A stretch of 64,000 nucleotides of DNA from NCBI RefSeq assembly GCF_014207435.1, contig NZ_JACHGH010000001.1, positions 1 to 64,000 of the forward strand, given 5' to 3'. Below the pieces are notes generated by a model that saw only the letters and a program-made list of their open reading frames with translations, did no database searches and was not told the origin of the DNA. Source of the DNA: Salirhabdus euzebyi. GTDB lineage: Bacteria > Bacillota > Bacilli > Bacillales > Alkalibacillaceae. This document shows positions 7,637-16,029 of the stretch, piece after piece (positions within the stretch are counted from its first letter, which is position 1; every line of letters starts with the position of its first letter). The position numbers and the translations under genes are program-made.

Positions 7637-8290
7637 TTGGAAAATAATATTTGGCTTCAAATGAAAGATTATTTTAACAACAATATGGATTCTTTTTTAA
7701 TCGCTATTAAGGAGCATTTAGAAATTAGCCTTATTGCCTTGATGATAGCGATTATTATTGGAATTCCTTGTGGATACGTCTGTGTAAAGTTCAAAAGGCT
7801 AGAAAAACAAATTGTTTCCTTATTTCAGGTACTAAGAGTTATTCCGAGTTTAGCGGTGTTGCTTTTATTAATTCCCGTAATGGGGACAGGGGTAAAGTCG
7901 GCCATCATTGCACTTGTCTTATTAGCTATGCCACCAGTTTTGATGAATACAGTCGTTGGATTGAAGGAAGTTCCAGATTTTATGGTGGAATCTGCGTATG
8001 GAATTGGCATGACAGAAAAACAAGTGCTATGGAAGGTTCAGTTTCCTTTGGCAATGCCGTTAATATTTACGGGAATAAAGACCGCGATGATCGAAATTAT
8101 TGCTAGTGCTACACTTGCTGCAAAAATTGGCGCAGGTGGACTAGGAGGCATTATATTTACAGGTTTAGGTTTGAATAGAACAGATTTGTTATTAATTGGT
8201 GGTATCACAGTCGGGTTATTAACGATCGCTACTTCCCTTTTACTAGAATTGATTAATAGAACAATGATGAAATATAAATATGTAAGATAA
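7637..8290 (+). CDS. Osmoprotectant/glycine betaine-type ABC transporter permease
   Basis: A 217-aa integral membrane permease of the OpuC/OpuB/OsmU type with about five hydrophobic segments. It carries the conserved cytoplasmic coupling motif (ESAYGIGMTEKQVLWKVQFPLAMPLI, split here as ESAYGIGM and QFPLAMP). Translation begins at TTG 7637, six bases after AAAGGAG. It is the first gene of a four-gene operon (permease, binding lipoprotein, ATPase, permease), all within 10-20 bases of one another. Such importers bring in betaine, choline, carnitine or, in some relatives, ergothioneine; the ligand cannot be assigned here. Confidence 0.9.
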   Translation: MENNIWLQMKDYFNNNMDSFLIAIKEHLEISLIALMIAIIIGIPCGYVCVKFKRLEKQIVSLFQVLRVIPSLAVLLLLIPVMGTGVKSAIIALVLLAMPPVLMNTVVGLKEVPDFMVESAYGIGMTEKQVLWKVQFPLAMPLIFTGIKTAMIEIIASATLAAKIGAGGLGGIIFTGLGLNRTDLLLIGGITVGLLTIATSLLLELINRTMMKYKYVR

Positions 8291-8305
8291 TAGGAGGAAC
8301 TATAC

Positions 8306-9217
8306 ATGAAGAAAAAGACAAAAAGAATGATGGCAGTCGCAATAGGATTGGTATTCATGCTAGGTTTAGTGGCATGTGGAAATGATGGAGAATCTAGTGA
8401 TAACAGTGAGGATAAAACGATTCGTGTTGGATCCAAAGACTTTACAGAAAATTTAATTGTAGCGGAATTATATTCTCTTGCGCTTGAAGACGCGGGATAT
8501 GATGTGGAAAGAGTATTCAACATAGCTGGTTCCGTCATTCATACATCGATAACGAACGATGAAATCGACTTGTACCCTGAATATACTGGTACAGGATTAT
8601 TATCCATTTTAAAAATGGATTTACTGACAGATCCAGAAGAAGTGTATAACACGGTAAAAGAAGAATATGATACACAATTTAATCTAACTTGGTTAGATTA
8701 TGCTCAAGCGAATGATGGACAAGGATTGGTTATTCGTACCGATGTTTCAAAAGAATTGGGCATTACTACAATCACTGATTTACAGAAACATGCAAGCGAA
8801 TTAAGATTTGCATCCCAAGGTGAATTTGATCAAAGGGCGGATGGTATCCCTGCATTAGAAGAGACGTATGGAGAATTAAATTGGAAATCCTCTAAAGTCT
8901 ATGATAACGGATTAAAATATGAAGTATTAAAAAACAATGAAGCAGATGTAACACCCGCTTATACAACAGAAGGTCAATTAGTAAATACAGATGAATTTAC
9001 TTTATTAGAAGATGATAAGCAGGTTTGGCCACCATATAATTTGGCACCTGTCGTACGGAATAACGTGTTAGAAGCAAATCCAGAAATTGCGGACATTATT
9101 AATGAAATAAGCGCCACATTAGATACAAAGACAATCACGGAACTTAATGCGAAAGTGGATGTCGATAAGCAAGAATATGAAGAAGTAGCAAAAGAGTATT
9201 ATGAATCAATTCAATAA
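8306..9217 (+). CDS. Osmoprotectant-type substrate-binding lipoprotein
   Basis: A 303-aa binding protein with a lipoprotein signal peptide (KKKTKR, hydrophobic core, lipobox LVAC with Cys25), so it is anchored outside the membrane. The mature part has the OsmF/OpuCC-type hallmark GSKDFTENLIVAELY and DLYPEYTGTG, the ligand-cleft region of quaternary-amine binding proteins. AGGAGGAACTATAC precedes the ATG. It sits between the first permease and the ATPase genes and delivers substrate to both permeases. Confidence 0.92.
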   Translation: MKKKTKRMMAVAIGLVFMLGLVACGNDGESSDNSEDKTIRVGSKDFTENLIVAELYSLALEDAGYDVERVFNIAGSVIHTSITNDEIDLYPEYTGTGLLSILKMDLLTDPEEVYNTVKEEYDTQFNLTWLDYAQANDGQGLVIRTDVSKELGITTITDLQKHASELRFASQGEFDQRADGIPALEETYGELNWKSSKVYDNGLKYEVLKNNEADVTPAYTTEGQLVNTDEFTLLEDDKQVWPPYNLAPVVRNNVLEANPEIADIINEISATLDTKTITELNAKVDVDKQEYEEVAKEYYESIQ

Positions 9218-9240
9218 AAAAATTGATTCAGGAGGTTACT

Positions 9241-10011
9241 ATGACTCAAAAAGCAATTGAAATCAGTAACGTAACAAAAAAGTTTAAACAGGCAGAATAT
9301 AATGCTGTTGATAATGTCAATCTGACGATAGATGAAGGGGAATTTATTACGATACTAGGGTCGTCAGGATCCGGAAAAACTACTCTTTTAAAAATAATTA
9401 ATAAGTTATATGAACCGAACGAAGGAACCATTAAGTTATTTGGTGAGGATATTGCCCATGTTGACTCGGTTCAGTTACGAAGAAGTATCGGCTATGTCAT
9501 TCAACAAATTGGTCTATTTCCCCATATGACGATTGCTGAAAATGTGGCAACCGCACCAAAATTGCTAAAATGGAACAAAAAAGCCATCCATGAAAGAGTA
9601 GACGATCTCTTAAACCTTGTCGGGCTTAATCCTAGTGATTTTAAGGACCGTTATCCATCGGAGTTATCAGGTGGGCAACAACAAAGAATCGGTCTAGCAA
9701 GAGCATTAGCTGTTGATCCGAAAATTATGTTAATGGACGAACCGTTGGGAGCGGTCGATGCGATTACTCGATTACATTTACAGGATGAATTATTGCGAAT
9801 TCATGGCGGACTACAAAAGACATTTTTGCTTGTAACGCACGACATTAACGAAGCCTTCAAACTCGGAAATAGAATAGTGATTATGAATGAGGGGAAAGTA
9901 TGTCAATTTGATACACCTAAAAACATTGTAGCCAATCCAGCTGACGAGTTTGTGTCTTCCTTGATTGAATCATCAAGAAACCAAGGGAAGTTCTGGGAGG
10001 GGTTAGGGTGA
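9241..10011 (+). CDS. Osmoprotectant-type ABC transporter ATP-binding protein
   Basis: A 256-aa ATPase. ATG 9241 is preferred over TTG 9223 because TCAGGAGGTTACT lies just before it. Walker A GSSGSGKTT (~40-48), Q-loop QQIG, signature LSGGQQQR (~142), Walker B MLMDEP (~162) and the switch THD are intact. OpuCA/OpuBA proteins carry C-terminal CBS domains that sense ionic strength, but this protein ends right after the nucleotide-binding domain. Osmotic gating by CBS domains is therefore absent. It overlaps the next permease start by four bases (GTGA), indicating translational coupling. Confidence 0.93.
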   Translation: MTQKAIEISNVTKKFKQAEYNAVDNVNLTIDEGEFITILGSSGSGKTTLLKIINKLYEPNEGTIKLFGEDIAHVDSVQLRRSIGYVIQQIGLFPHMTIAENVATAPKLLKWNKKAIHERVDDLLNLVGLNPSDFKDRYPSELSGGQQQRIGLARALAVDPKIMLMDEPLGAVDAITRLHLQDELLRIHGGLQKTFLLVTHDINEAFKLGNRIVIMNEGKVCQFDTPKNIVANPADEFVSSLIESSRNQGKFWEGLG

Positions 10012-10616
10012 TCGAGTATGCGATGAATTATCCAGACAAGTTAATAGACCCATTATTAGAACACATTCAAATGTTAGTCATTACCTTAATACTCTCCCTT
10101 ATTTTGGCATCTGCACTAACCATCATTTCTACATACTCTAGCGTTTTTTCAAAGACGTTGGTGTATATTTTTTCCGTTGTCTATTCGATACCGAGCTTAG
10201 CACTTTTTGCTTTGCTGATACCTATTACTGGATTAGGACAAACAACCGCAATCATCGTTTTGGTGGTCTATAATCAATACTTGTTATTACGTAACTTTAT
10301 TGAAGGGTTAAATGAAGTTGATTCATCTATTGTAGAAGCAGCTACAGGTATGGGAATGAACAAAATGCAGTTGCTTTTAAAAATAAAAGTACCTTTATCA
10401 AGAAAAGCAATATTTACAGGTGTCCGTCTTTCCGTTGTTTCTACGATTGGTATCGCAACAATTGCTGCCTTTATTAATGCCGGTGGGCTAGGCAGTATTT
10501 TAAATGATGGATTAAGAACAGTAAATACAGTGAAAATTCTTTGGGGGAGTTTTCTTGCAGCCGGATTAGCTATATTTACTAATGGTCTATTAAGTAAGGT
10601 GGAGGAAAAATTATGA
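10008..10616 (+). CDS. Osmoprotectant-type ABC transporter permease (second)
   Basis: A 202-aa membrane permease, paralogous to the first gene of the operon. It shows the same coupling segment (EAATGMGMNKMQLLLKIKVPLS region) and a glycine-rich stretch (NAGGLGSIL). It starts at GTG 10008, overlapping the ATPase stop. Two different permeases suggest a heterodimeric membrane core. It ends 29 bases before a strong bidirectional terminator. Confidence 0.9.
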   Translation: MIEYAMNYPDKLIDPLLEHIQMLVITLILSLILASALTIISTYSSVFSKTLVYIFSVVYSIPSLALFALLIPITGLGQTTAIIVLVVYNQYLLLRNFIEGLNEVDSSIVEAATGMGMNKMQLLLKIKVPLSRKAIFTGVRLSVVSTIGIATIAAFINAGGLGSILNDGLRTVNTVKILWGSFLAAGLAIFTNGLLSKVEEKL

Positions 10617-10644
10617 GTTGGGGTCAGACCCCATTTCAATTTAA

Positions 10645-10687
10645 AAACCCATTATTTATTGAGCCTCTGTCAATAAATAATGGGTTT
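10645..10687. terminator. Bidirectional terminator
   Basis: A near-perfect ~18-bp stem (AAACCCATTATTTATTGA with its complement) separates the transporter operon (plus) from the lipoprotein gene (minus). A copy fragment of the GGGGTCAGACCCC repeat lies just upstream at 10620-10632. Confidence 0.9.
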
Positions 10688-10691
10688 ATCA

Positions 10692-11834
10692 TTACTGTAT
10701 AGTACTTGCTATAGCAACTACTTTTTCAAAAAATTGTTTATCACTAAATGCTCTACCTTTTAGGCTAATCCTGACATTTAAATGTTCTGCAATGCCGTCC
10801 TTTTCATACGGTTTAATAAATATATAATAGCTTTCTCCATTTTCTCCCCAAACTTGTCTGAGCCCATATGAGTAGTCTTCCATACCAGGATAGTCATTTA
10901 AATCGATAAACTCAGGTTCTCTTCCACCTTCCTCGTACATAAGAGAGGCATATGATTTGTATTTATCAGGTGTCATCATGCCAACAGTAATGGAGGCATG
11001 GTAATAATCATCTACACCAAATGGCATCTCTAATCCAATGTTACCGATGTTTAAATCATTTTTTGGAACAAGAGTATCAAAATCATTGGGAACCATTAAT
11101 GAAATTTCATGTCTTTTATTTTCTTCTTCTTCTGATAATTGTCCTTGTCTAAAACTTGCTGTTATCGCAGTACTTACCAAAGTGGCAGAATATGAAGTTA
11201 ATTCACCATCGTGACAAACAATTAACTCATTTTCTTTTTGTTCAGGTTTACACCCATCATTTAAAGTGATTGCTTCATCCATTGTTAAGTCGGCAATACT
11301 GTTTAGCATCGCGTAATGCTGAGCTAGAATTTCCTCTTCTCCTATATTGTCTGGAAGGATAATGGTGGCTAAGTAATCCTGCTTAATCCCAGCCAAAATT
11401 ATTTTATGGATTATTTCGTTGTTTTCTGGATATGTAAAGTAATATCGCAAATTAACATCCAAATCCACTTCATCCTCATCTAGAGATGATACACCTTCAA
11501 TAGAAGGAACATCAAAAGCTTGCATCTTTTCTTCATATAATTCTTTTTTAAAAGGTTCAATGGAGAGATTTATACTTAAATCTTCATTATGTATAAGTAT
11601 GTCATTATCTCTTTCTTCAACAACAAGGTCACTAAATACTTTCATTGTAGATCCAAGAATGGTAGGTTCAATCTCATTCATTTTTCCCATTCCACTTTTA
11701 TCATCCGTTTTAATAGAGCTTTCGTTTCCTGCTTGTTGACCATCTTGTAAATCCTCTTGATTAGCTGTTTGGTCTCCACATGCTGTTAAAAAAATAAGTA
11801 ATGCAATTAATAACGTGTAGCTTCTTCTATTCAT
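10692..11834 (-). CDS. Hypothetical lipoprotein
   Basis: A 380-aa secreted lipoprotein. The N-terminus NRRSYTLLIALLIFLTAC has a positively charged start, hydrophobic core and lipobox with the modified Cys19. It is followed by a Gln/Asp/Gly-rich flexible linker. The rest is acidic with alternating strand-like segments and no motif I recognise. TAGGAGGATAAACAAC precedes the ATG. It is a single gene, convergent with the transporter operon, and its function is unknown. Confidence 0.85.
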   Translation of the reverse strand: MNRRSYTLLIALLIFLTACGDQTANQEDLQDGQQAGNESSIKTDDKSGMGKMNEIEPTILGSTMKVFSDLVVEERDNDILIHNEDLSINLSIEPFKKELYEEKMQAFDVPSIEGVSSLDEDEVDLDVNLRYYFTYPENNEIIHKIILAGIKQDYLATIILPDNIGEEEILAQHYAMLNSIADLTMDEAITLNDGCKPEQKENELIVCHDGELTSYSATLVSTAITASFRQGQLSEEEENKRHEISLMVPNDFDTLVPKNDLNIGNIGLEMPFGVDDYYHASITVGMMTPDKYKSYASLMYEEGGREPEFIDLNDYPGMEDYSYGLRQVWGENGESYYIFIKPYEKDGIAEHLNVRISLKGRAFSDKQFFEKVVAIASTIQ

Positions 11835-12253
11835 GTTGTTTATCCTCCTAGTAGTATTAGGTTGTATTTTACTAGTTTAATATAATTTTTGAGTTAATGG
11901 AAATCGGGTATCGTGCCTGTCACCCCCCGAATAATGATTTTCACCTTTTTTAATGGTGATTGTTAAAAATGAGAGAATTGAATGTCAAAGAATATATTTC
12001 CTTGGAAATAACTGCAAGTAATTGCGGTGATATGTCGAAATAATATTTCTTCTATGAAAATTAAGGTCATATTGTAGAGTGATTGTAGAAAATGTTTCTA
12101 CTCTTGTTTAATGCAAGTTATCATATATAAAGACAGCCTTTTTTCTAAATTTGTTCTTTGATTTCCTCTTTTGTTTTGGCAGTAATGGAGTTGGACGTTT
12201 TTAAAAGGAGTTGCTATTATCAAGATAACAGCTGTTTTTAGGAGGACATCTTT
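11835..12253. other. Intergenic region with dispersed repeat
   Basis: No gene is visible in these 419 bases. A GTGCCTGTCACCCCCCGAA element at 11913-11931 is shared in inverted form with 17845-17865. The region is divergent, so promoters for the lipoprotein and the 12254 gene should lie here. Confidence 0.5.
11912..11932 (+). repeat. Dispersed repeat family 2 (GTGCCTGTCAC-CCCCGAA)
   Basis: This ~20-bp element differs by one base from the reverse complement of the element at 17845-17865. Both copies are intergenic and close to gene starts. Confidence 0.55.
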
Positions 12254-12591
12254 GTGAAAATTAAAAAATCCAAAGCAGAACGTAAACGTGATCGGGCAAT
12301 TTTACAGCAGTATCATAAAAAGATGACGGAAGATGCACTTAATCCCTTATACGAGCAGTTTGTCAAATGGAAAGATGGAAGTCTTCCATATGACGAGCTT
12401 ACAGATTTCATTCACCAATTTCATAAGCATAATCAAGAAATATGGAAAACCTTTCATTATTTTGATAACGAGCAGCTCATTTTTGAGGCGAAAAAAAACA
12501 ATTAAATCTATTCAATGAAGAGGATATGCAAAATGAACTATATCAACGTTGGTTTGAAGAATTAGATTGGCGTGAGGATAAAGGAGATTGA
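12254..12591 (+). pseudogene. Small hypothetical gene with frameshift in an A8 run
   Basis: The reading frame starts at GTG 12254 after AGGAGGACATCTTT and encodes a charged, helical protein (KIKKSKAERKRDRA...). It stops at 12505, seven bases past a run of eight A (12491-12498). In the -1 frame after the run, an open frame continues (KKQLNLFNEEDMQNELYQRW...DKGD) to a TGA at 12589-12591. That stop abuts the next gene with its ribosome-binding site inside this tail. The full product would be ~113 aa. It may be a sequencing error, a true frameshift, or ribosomal/transcriptional slippage on the A-run. No known domain is seen. Confidence 0.65.
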
Positions 12592-12593
12592 AT

Positions 12594-14750
12594 ATGACAG
12601 TCGGAAGAAATGACCTGTGTCCCTGTGGAAGTGGAAAAAAGTATAAGAAATGCTGTATGAATAAGAACAAGGTCGTTCAGTTTCATGAATTACAAGAGGA
12701 GAAGTTCTATCAACAAAAAAATATGTTAGTAAATAAATTGAGGGACTTTATGGAGGAGAATGTTTCCCAAAGTCTTTATTATAGCCTGAAGTCGCAGTTC
12801 AAAAAAAGAGCAAGACAAAGTGGAGACCACCAAGGTATTTTTGAGTTTTGGCTTTATTTTTTCTATCGTTTTGAAAATGGAATGCGTGGAGTTGAATGGT
12901 TTCTATCTGAGAACCAACATCGCTTATCTACCGATGAAAAAAAGATGATGCAAAGATGGACTACATTAAAACCACAATTAGTACAAGCTATTCATGTAAC
13001 AAGTTCACATGTCACCTATATGGATTATTTCACAAGGGAGACCTATAATTTACCTAACACTAAAGAACATATTCCTATGTGTATTCCCTGGCATAGTACA
13101 CTAGCCGTACTAGAACCAATGGGAGACAATTTTTATTTTAATGGTGTCAGACGTATATCAAGTCCTGAGGGATTAAAAAATGCAGCAAATCTAGTAAACG
13201 AGATTATGCAAGAAAAAGGTCTTGATCGTGAGCAAGCTTTATTAAACTATTACCCTGAAATTCTTGCAGCATTAATGAATGATAAAAGTGAGGAAGACTA
13301 TAAGGAAAAAGAAATTGTACAGTACACCTATGACTTTTTGATGATTGATAAAGAACGTGCTGAGAACCTTTTATATAATGACCATGATTTTGCCGTGGAT
13401 CACTGGGAAGAAAAAACAAAGAGGCTCTCATGGGTAGGGGAAGTACATGCCTATACAGATAGTGAACAAGAAGGACAAGTTAAGTTAGCAGAAGTACACG
13501 CTTTTTTAGAAATAGATAACAAGACTTTAACATTTGTTACCTATGATCTAGATGTTGTTATTAAATTTTTACGAAAAGTGTTAAAGGTAGATAGCCCTTT
13601 TGAATTAGTGAATGACAAAGAAGAGAAAATAAAGGTACCTCTCAATGCAGAGTTAAAACAAATGGCTATTTCAATGGAAAAGGGAGTACCAGAGTATTTT
13701 GCCTTATATGCTCAAAACCATTTACTAGCCGAAATAGATCACCCAATACCGAAATATGATCACTTATCTTTAAGAGAGTTAGTGGAAGCGGGTAAACAAA
13801 ATATCGCCGAATTATGGCTTCAACAATCTGAATTTAATGTAAATCAAAATGTGTTGGCGCAATACGGGCAAATAGAAGTTACCGCAGATTTTAATACTGT
13901 CCGAAAAGAATTAGGTCTGGAACTATCACCTTTTGTAACAGGAGGGGAAAAACGTCATACAGCTTTAGAGCGATTACCAATACAACAAGCAACTGAGCGT
14001 CCAATTGCTGTGTTAGAAGCAGATATTTCGATTTATGAAGACTTAGGCTTCACAACGGAGACGCTTAATGCTTTTTATACTCAAGACATCATTGCATTCT
14101 ATCAAGAGAAAACATACGGAAAATCAAAAGCAACGGAAAGAAAATATCGGAATAGTCTTTATGATATAAGAGAAGTTTTAGAAAATAGTCAAAACAAAAG
14201 CTGGGCAGATTGTGATTCAGACTTTTGGGAATCATTACTTGCAAAGGACTTCTTTAAGTTGTATATAAATGTAAGTAAATCAATGGTAAAAGATATGGTC
14301 ACTGTCGTTAAATCACTAACAAGTTGGCTAGCAAAGGGAAAGAAGCTAAATATAGCTAAGGACGTTACGGAACTTGCTAAATATTTTGAACCTCGTATGC
14401 TAAATGCCGTTCAGCTACTCGAACATGAAAATCCTTACTTAGCTCGTGCTTACCATCCAGAAATAAATGAAGTAGGTAGTGAATTGAAGCATCTTGGTAA
14501 AAATTTTGGCCAAAGATTATCTGGTAACTTTAAAATTATTTCGGTTAATAAAAGAAGTGTTCGCACTATTAACTTAGAAAACTCAAAAGAGCTAACAATA
14601 TCGGTAGAGGAAAAAGCTGTGCAATATGCAGAAGAAGGTATGATACTTACTGGTAATATTGGAAAGAGTAAGTCCTTGAATGTTTGGGAGATTATTTATT
14701 TGGAGAGAGTTAGTTTTGTACGAGGTGTGGTAAGAAATATCTTGGAATAA
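12594..14750 (+). CDS. SEC-C motif protein of unknown function
   Basis: A 718-aa protein from ATG 12594, seven bases after AAAGGAG; the TTG at 12588 is less likely. Residues 3-25 are a SEC-C zinc-binding motif (GRNDLCPCGSGKKYKKCC), the metal-binding tail also found on SecA and on many otherwise unrelated proteins. The remaining ~690 residues have no motif I recognise; they are soluble, with mixed helix and strand and no signal peptide. The short frameshifted gene upstream ends three bases before the start, so the two are likely translationally coupled. The function is unknown. Confidence 0.85.
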   Translation: MTVGRNDLCPCGSGKKYKKCCMNKNKVVQFHELQEEKFYQQKNMLVNKLRDFMEENVSQSLYYSLKSQFKKRARQSGDHQGIFEFWLYFFYRFENGMRGVEWFLSENQHRLSTDEKKMMQRWTTLKPQLVQAIHVTSSHVTYMDYFTRETYNLPNTKEHIPMCIPWHSTLAVLEPMGDNFYFNGVRRISSPEGLKNAANLVNEIMQEKGLDREQALLNYYPEILAALMNDKSEEDYKEKEIVQYTYDFLMIDKERAENLLYNDHDFAVDHWEEKTKRLSWVGEVHAYTDSEQEGQVKLAEVHAFLEIDNKTLTFVTYDLDVVIKFLRKVLKVDSPFELVNDKEEKIKVPLNAELKQMAISMEKGVPEYFALYAQNHLLAEIDHPIPKYDHLSLRELVEAGKQNIAELWLQQSEFNVNQNVLAQYGQIEVTADFNTVRKELGLELSPFVTGGEKRHTALERLPIQQATERPIAVLEADISIYEDLGFTTETLNAFYTQDIIAFYQEKTYGKSKATERKYRNSLYDIREVLENSQNKSWADCDSDFWESLLAKDFFKLYINVSKSMVKDMVTVVKSLTSWLAKGKKLNIAKDVTELAKYFEPRMLNAVQLLEHENPYLARAYHPEINEVGSELKHLGKNFGQRLSGNFKIISVNKRSVRTINLENSKELTISVEEKAVQYAEEGMILTGNIGKSKSLNVWEIIYLERVSFVRGVVRNILE

Positions 14751-14798
14751 TAATTTTAGCTATACAGATGTCTAATAAATATATGAAGATATACATTT

Positions 14799-14829
14799 AA
14801 GCCGTTTAAGTTTATTTCTTAAGCGGCTT
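14799..14829. terminator. Palindromic stem downstream of SEC-C gene
   Basis: AAGCCGTTTAAG and CTTAAGCGGCTT form a 12-bp stem with one G-U. T runs are weak, so terminator function is less certain than for the related stem at 6675. A short GGGGTCA piece follows at 14840. Confidence 0.55.
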
Positions 14830-15017
14830 TCGAATTGAAGGGGTCACACCTTTTCTATATTGCTCCGTCAGAATCAATGGATTCCTTTACAATCGAATAC
14901 AAATATATGAACTCTAATATGCTATGTAAGTCTTTATGATGAAAATTAGGAAGTCTACCCATACTCGTTGACTTAGGTTTATGTATGTGGTCAGGTTCGG
15001 TTTTTGTTTGGTGTCGT

Positions 15018-15707
15018 TTACTCAATTTGTCTGTCCTCGAGTTCTAATAAGAGTTGTACCCATTCAAATGCATCTTGCTTCTCTTCTACTGTCATTTTTT
15101 CGACTGGTTTTTTCCCCAATGTTTCATGATATTCCCCATGATATTTTTCCTGAAAGGTAGCAAGTAAGGCACGTATTTCTTTTAACTCTTCTTCCTCTGG
15201 TAGAGGAGATATCGTTTCCTGTTGCTTATGATAAGATTCAATCACCTCTTTAATCTTGATAGGTTTCCAATTTACGGTGTAAAAAGTAGCATTTTCAGGA
15301 ATTTGAGCATGCTTGTTGCGTTTTTTCTCAGGGATACCTGTAATCCGCCCGCCTCGAATCCAGTTGTTAATGGTCGTAATACTAACTCCGAAAAATTGTG
15401 CCATCTGACCAGTTGAGTATGTGGGGACTCTTTCTGTTTCCTCTTGATCCTCTGTCCCAATTTCTACAATATGCTTGTACAACATTTCAAGCAATTTCTC
15501 CACATCCTCAGCAGGCAAAGAAGATAACTCGTTCACCGCATATCCAACAGGAAAAGGGCGAGGAGTTGTTTTTTGAACATAATTCGCTAATGCTTTAACG
15601 AACGCATAATGTGAATCATCAGCAAGAGCTTGCCATGTGTGAAGGGAAATCTCCTTCACCTTAGCTGTTGCAAACTGCTTTTCTGCAATATTCATCATAA
15701 ACATCAC
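15018..15707 (-). CDS. Helix-turn-helix (MerR/excisionase-type) protein
   Basis: A 229-aa cytoplasmic protein. Residues ~95-150 read as a MerR/excisionase-like winged HTH (YSTGQMAQFFGVSITTIN, then NWIRGGRITG), with the G-R-I wing typical of that fold. The N-terminal ~90 residues and the acidic C-terminus are not recognisable. Start codons cluster (GTG 15707, then ATGs), with AGGAGGTG upstream; the exact start is uncertain by up to five codons. It may be a DNA-binding regulator. No partner gene is adjacent. Confidence 0.75.
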   Translation of the reverse strand: MMFMMNIAEKQFATAKVKEISLHTWQALADDSHYAFVKALANYVQKTTPRPFPVGYAVNELSSLPAEDVEKLLEMLYKHIVEIGTEDQEETERVPTYSTGQMAQFFGVSITTINNWIRGGRITGIPEKKRNKHAQIPENATFYTVNWKPIKIKEVIESYHKQQETISPLPEEEELKEIRALLATFQEKYHGEYHETLGKKPVEKMTVEEKQDAFEWVQLLLELEDRQIE

Positions 15708-16029
15708 CTCATTTCACCTCCTAGTATAACAAATAATTCATATAAACTGCAATCAAACTAAAAGTAAAGTGTAACTAAATTGCAAGAAACATTCTAGTTT
15801 ATGACTAGAGAAGGGGGGAATATACCAGTTTGCAACTATTACGATTTTTTGATCCTTCTTTTAACAAAATGGTGTCGACAGTTCCTGTTACAATTTAAGT
15901 AATTACTATACTATGCGACCAATTTCATAGGAATCCAAACACCTAGGACTAGATTTAAATTTTGAATCCTTTCTCCTATTTCATCCGTAAGTATATATAT
16001 AGACTGTAAACACAAGGGAGAATCACTGC
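15708..16029. other. 322-bp divergent intergenic region
   Basis: This lies between the minus-strand HTH gene and the plus-strand membrane protein. No gene, RNA or clear repeat is visible; promoters in both directions are expected. Confidence 0.4.
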
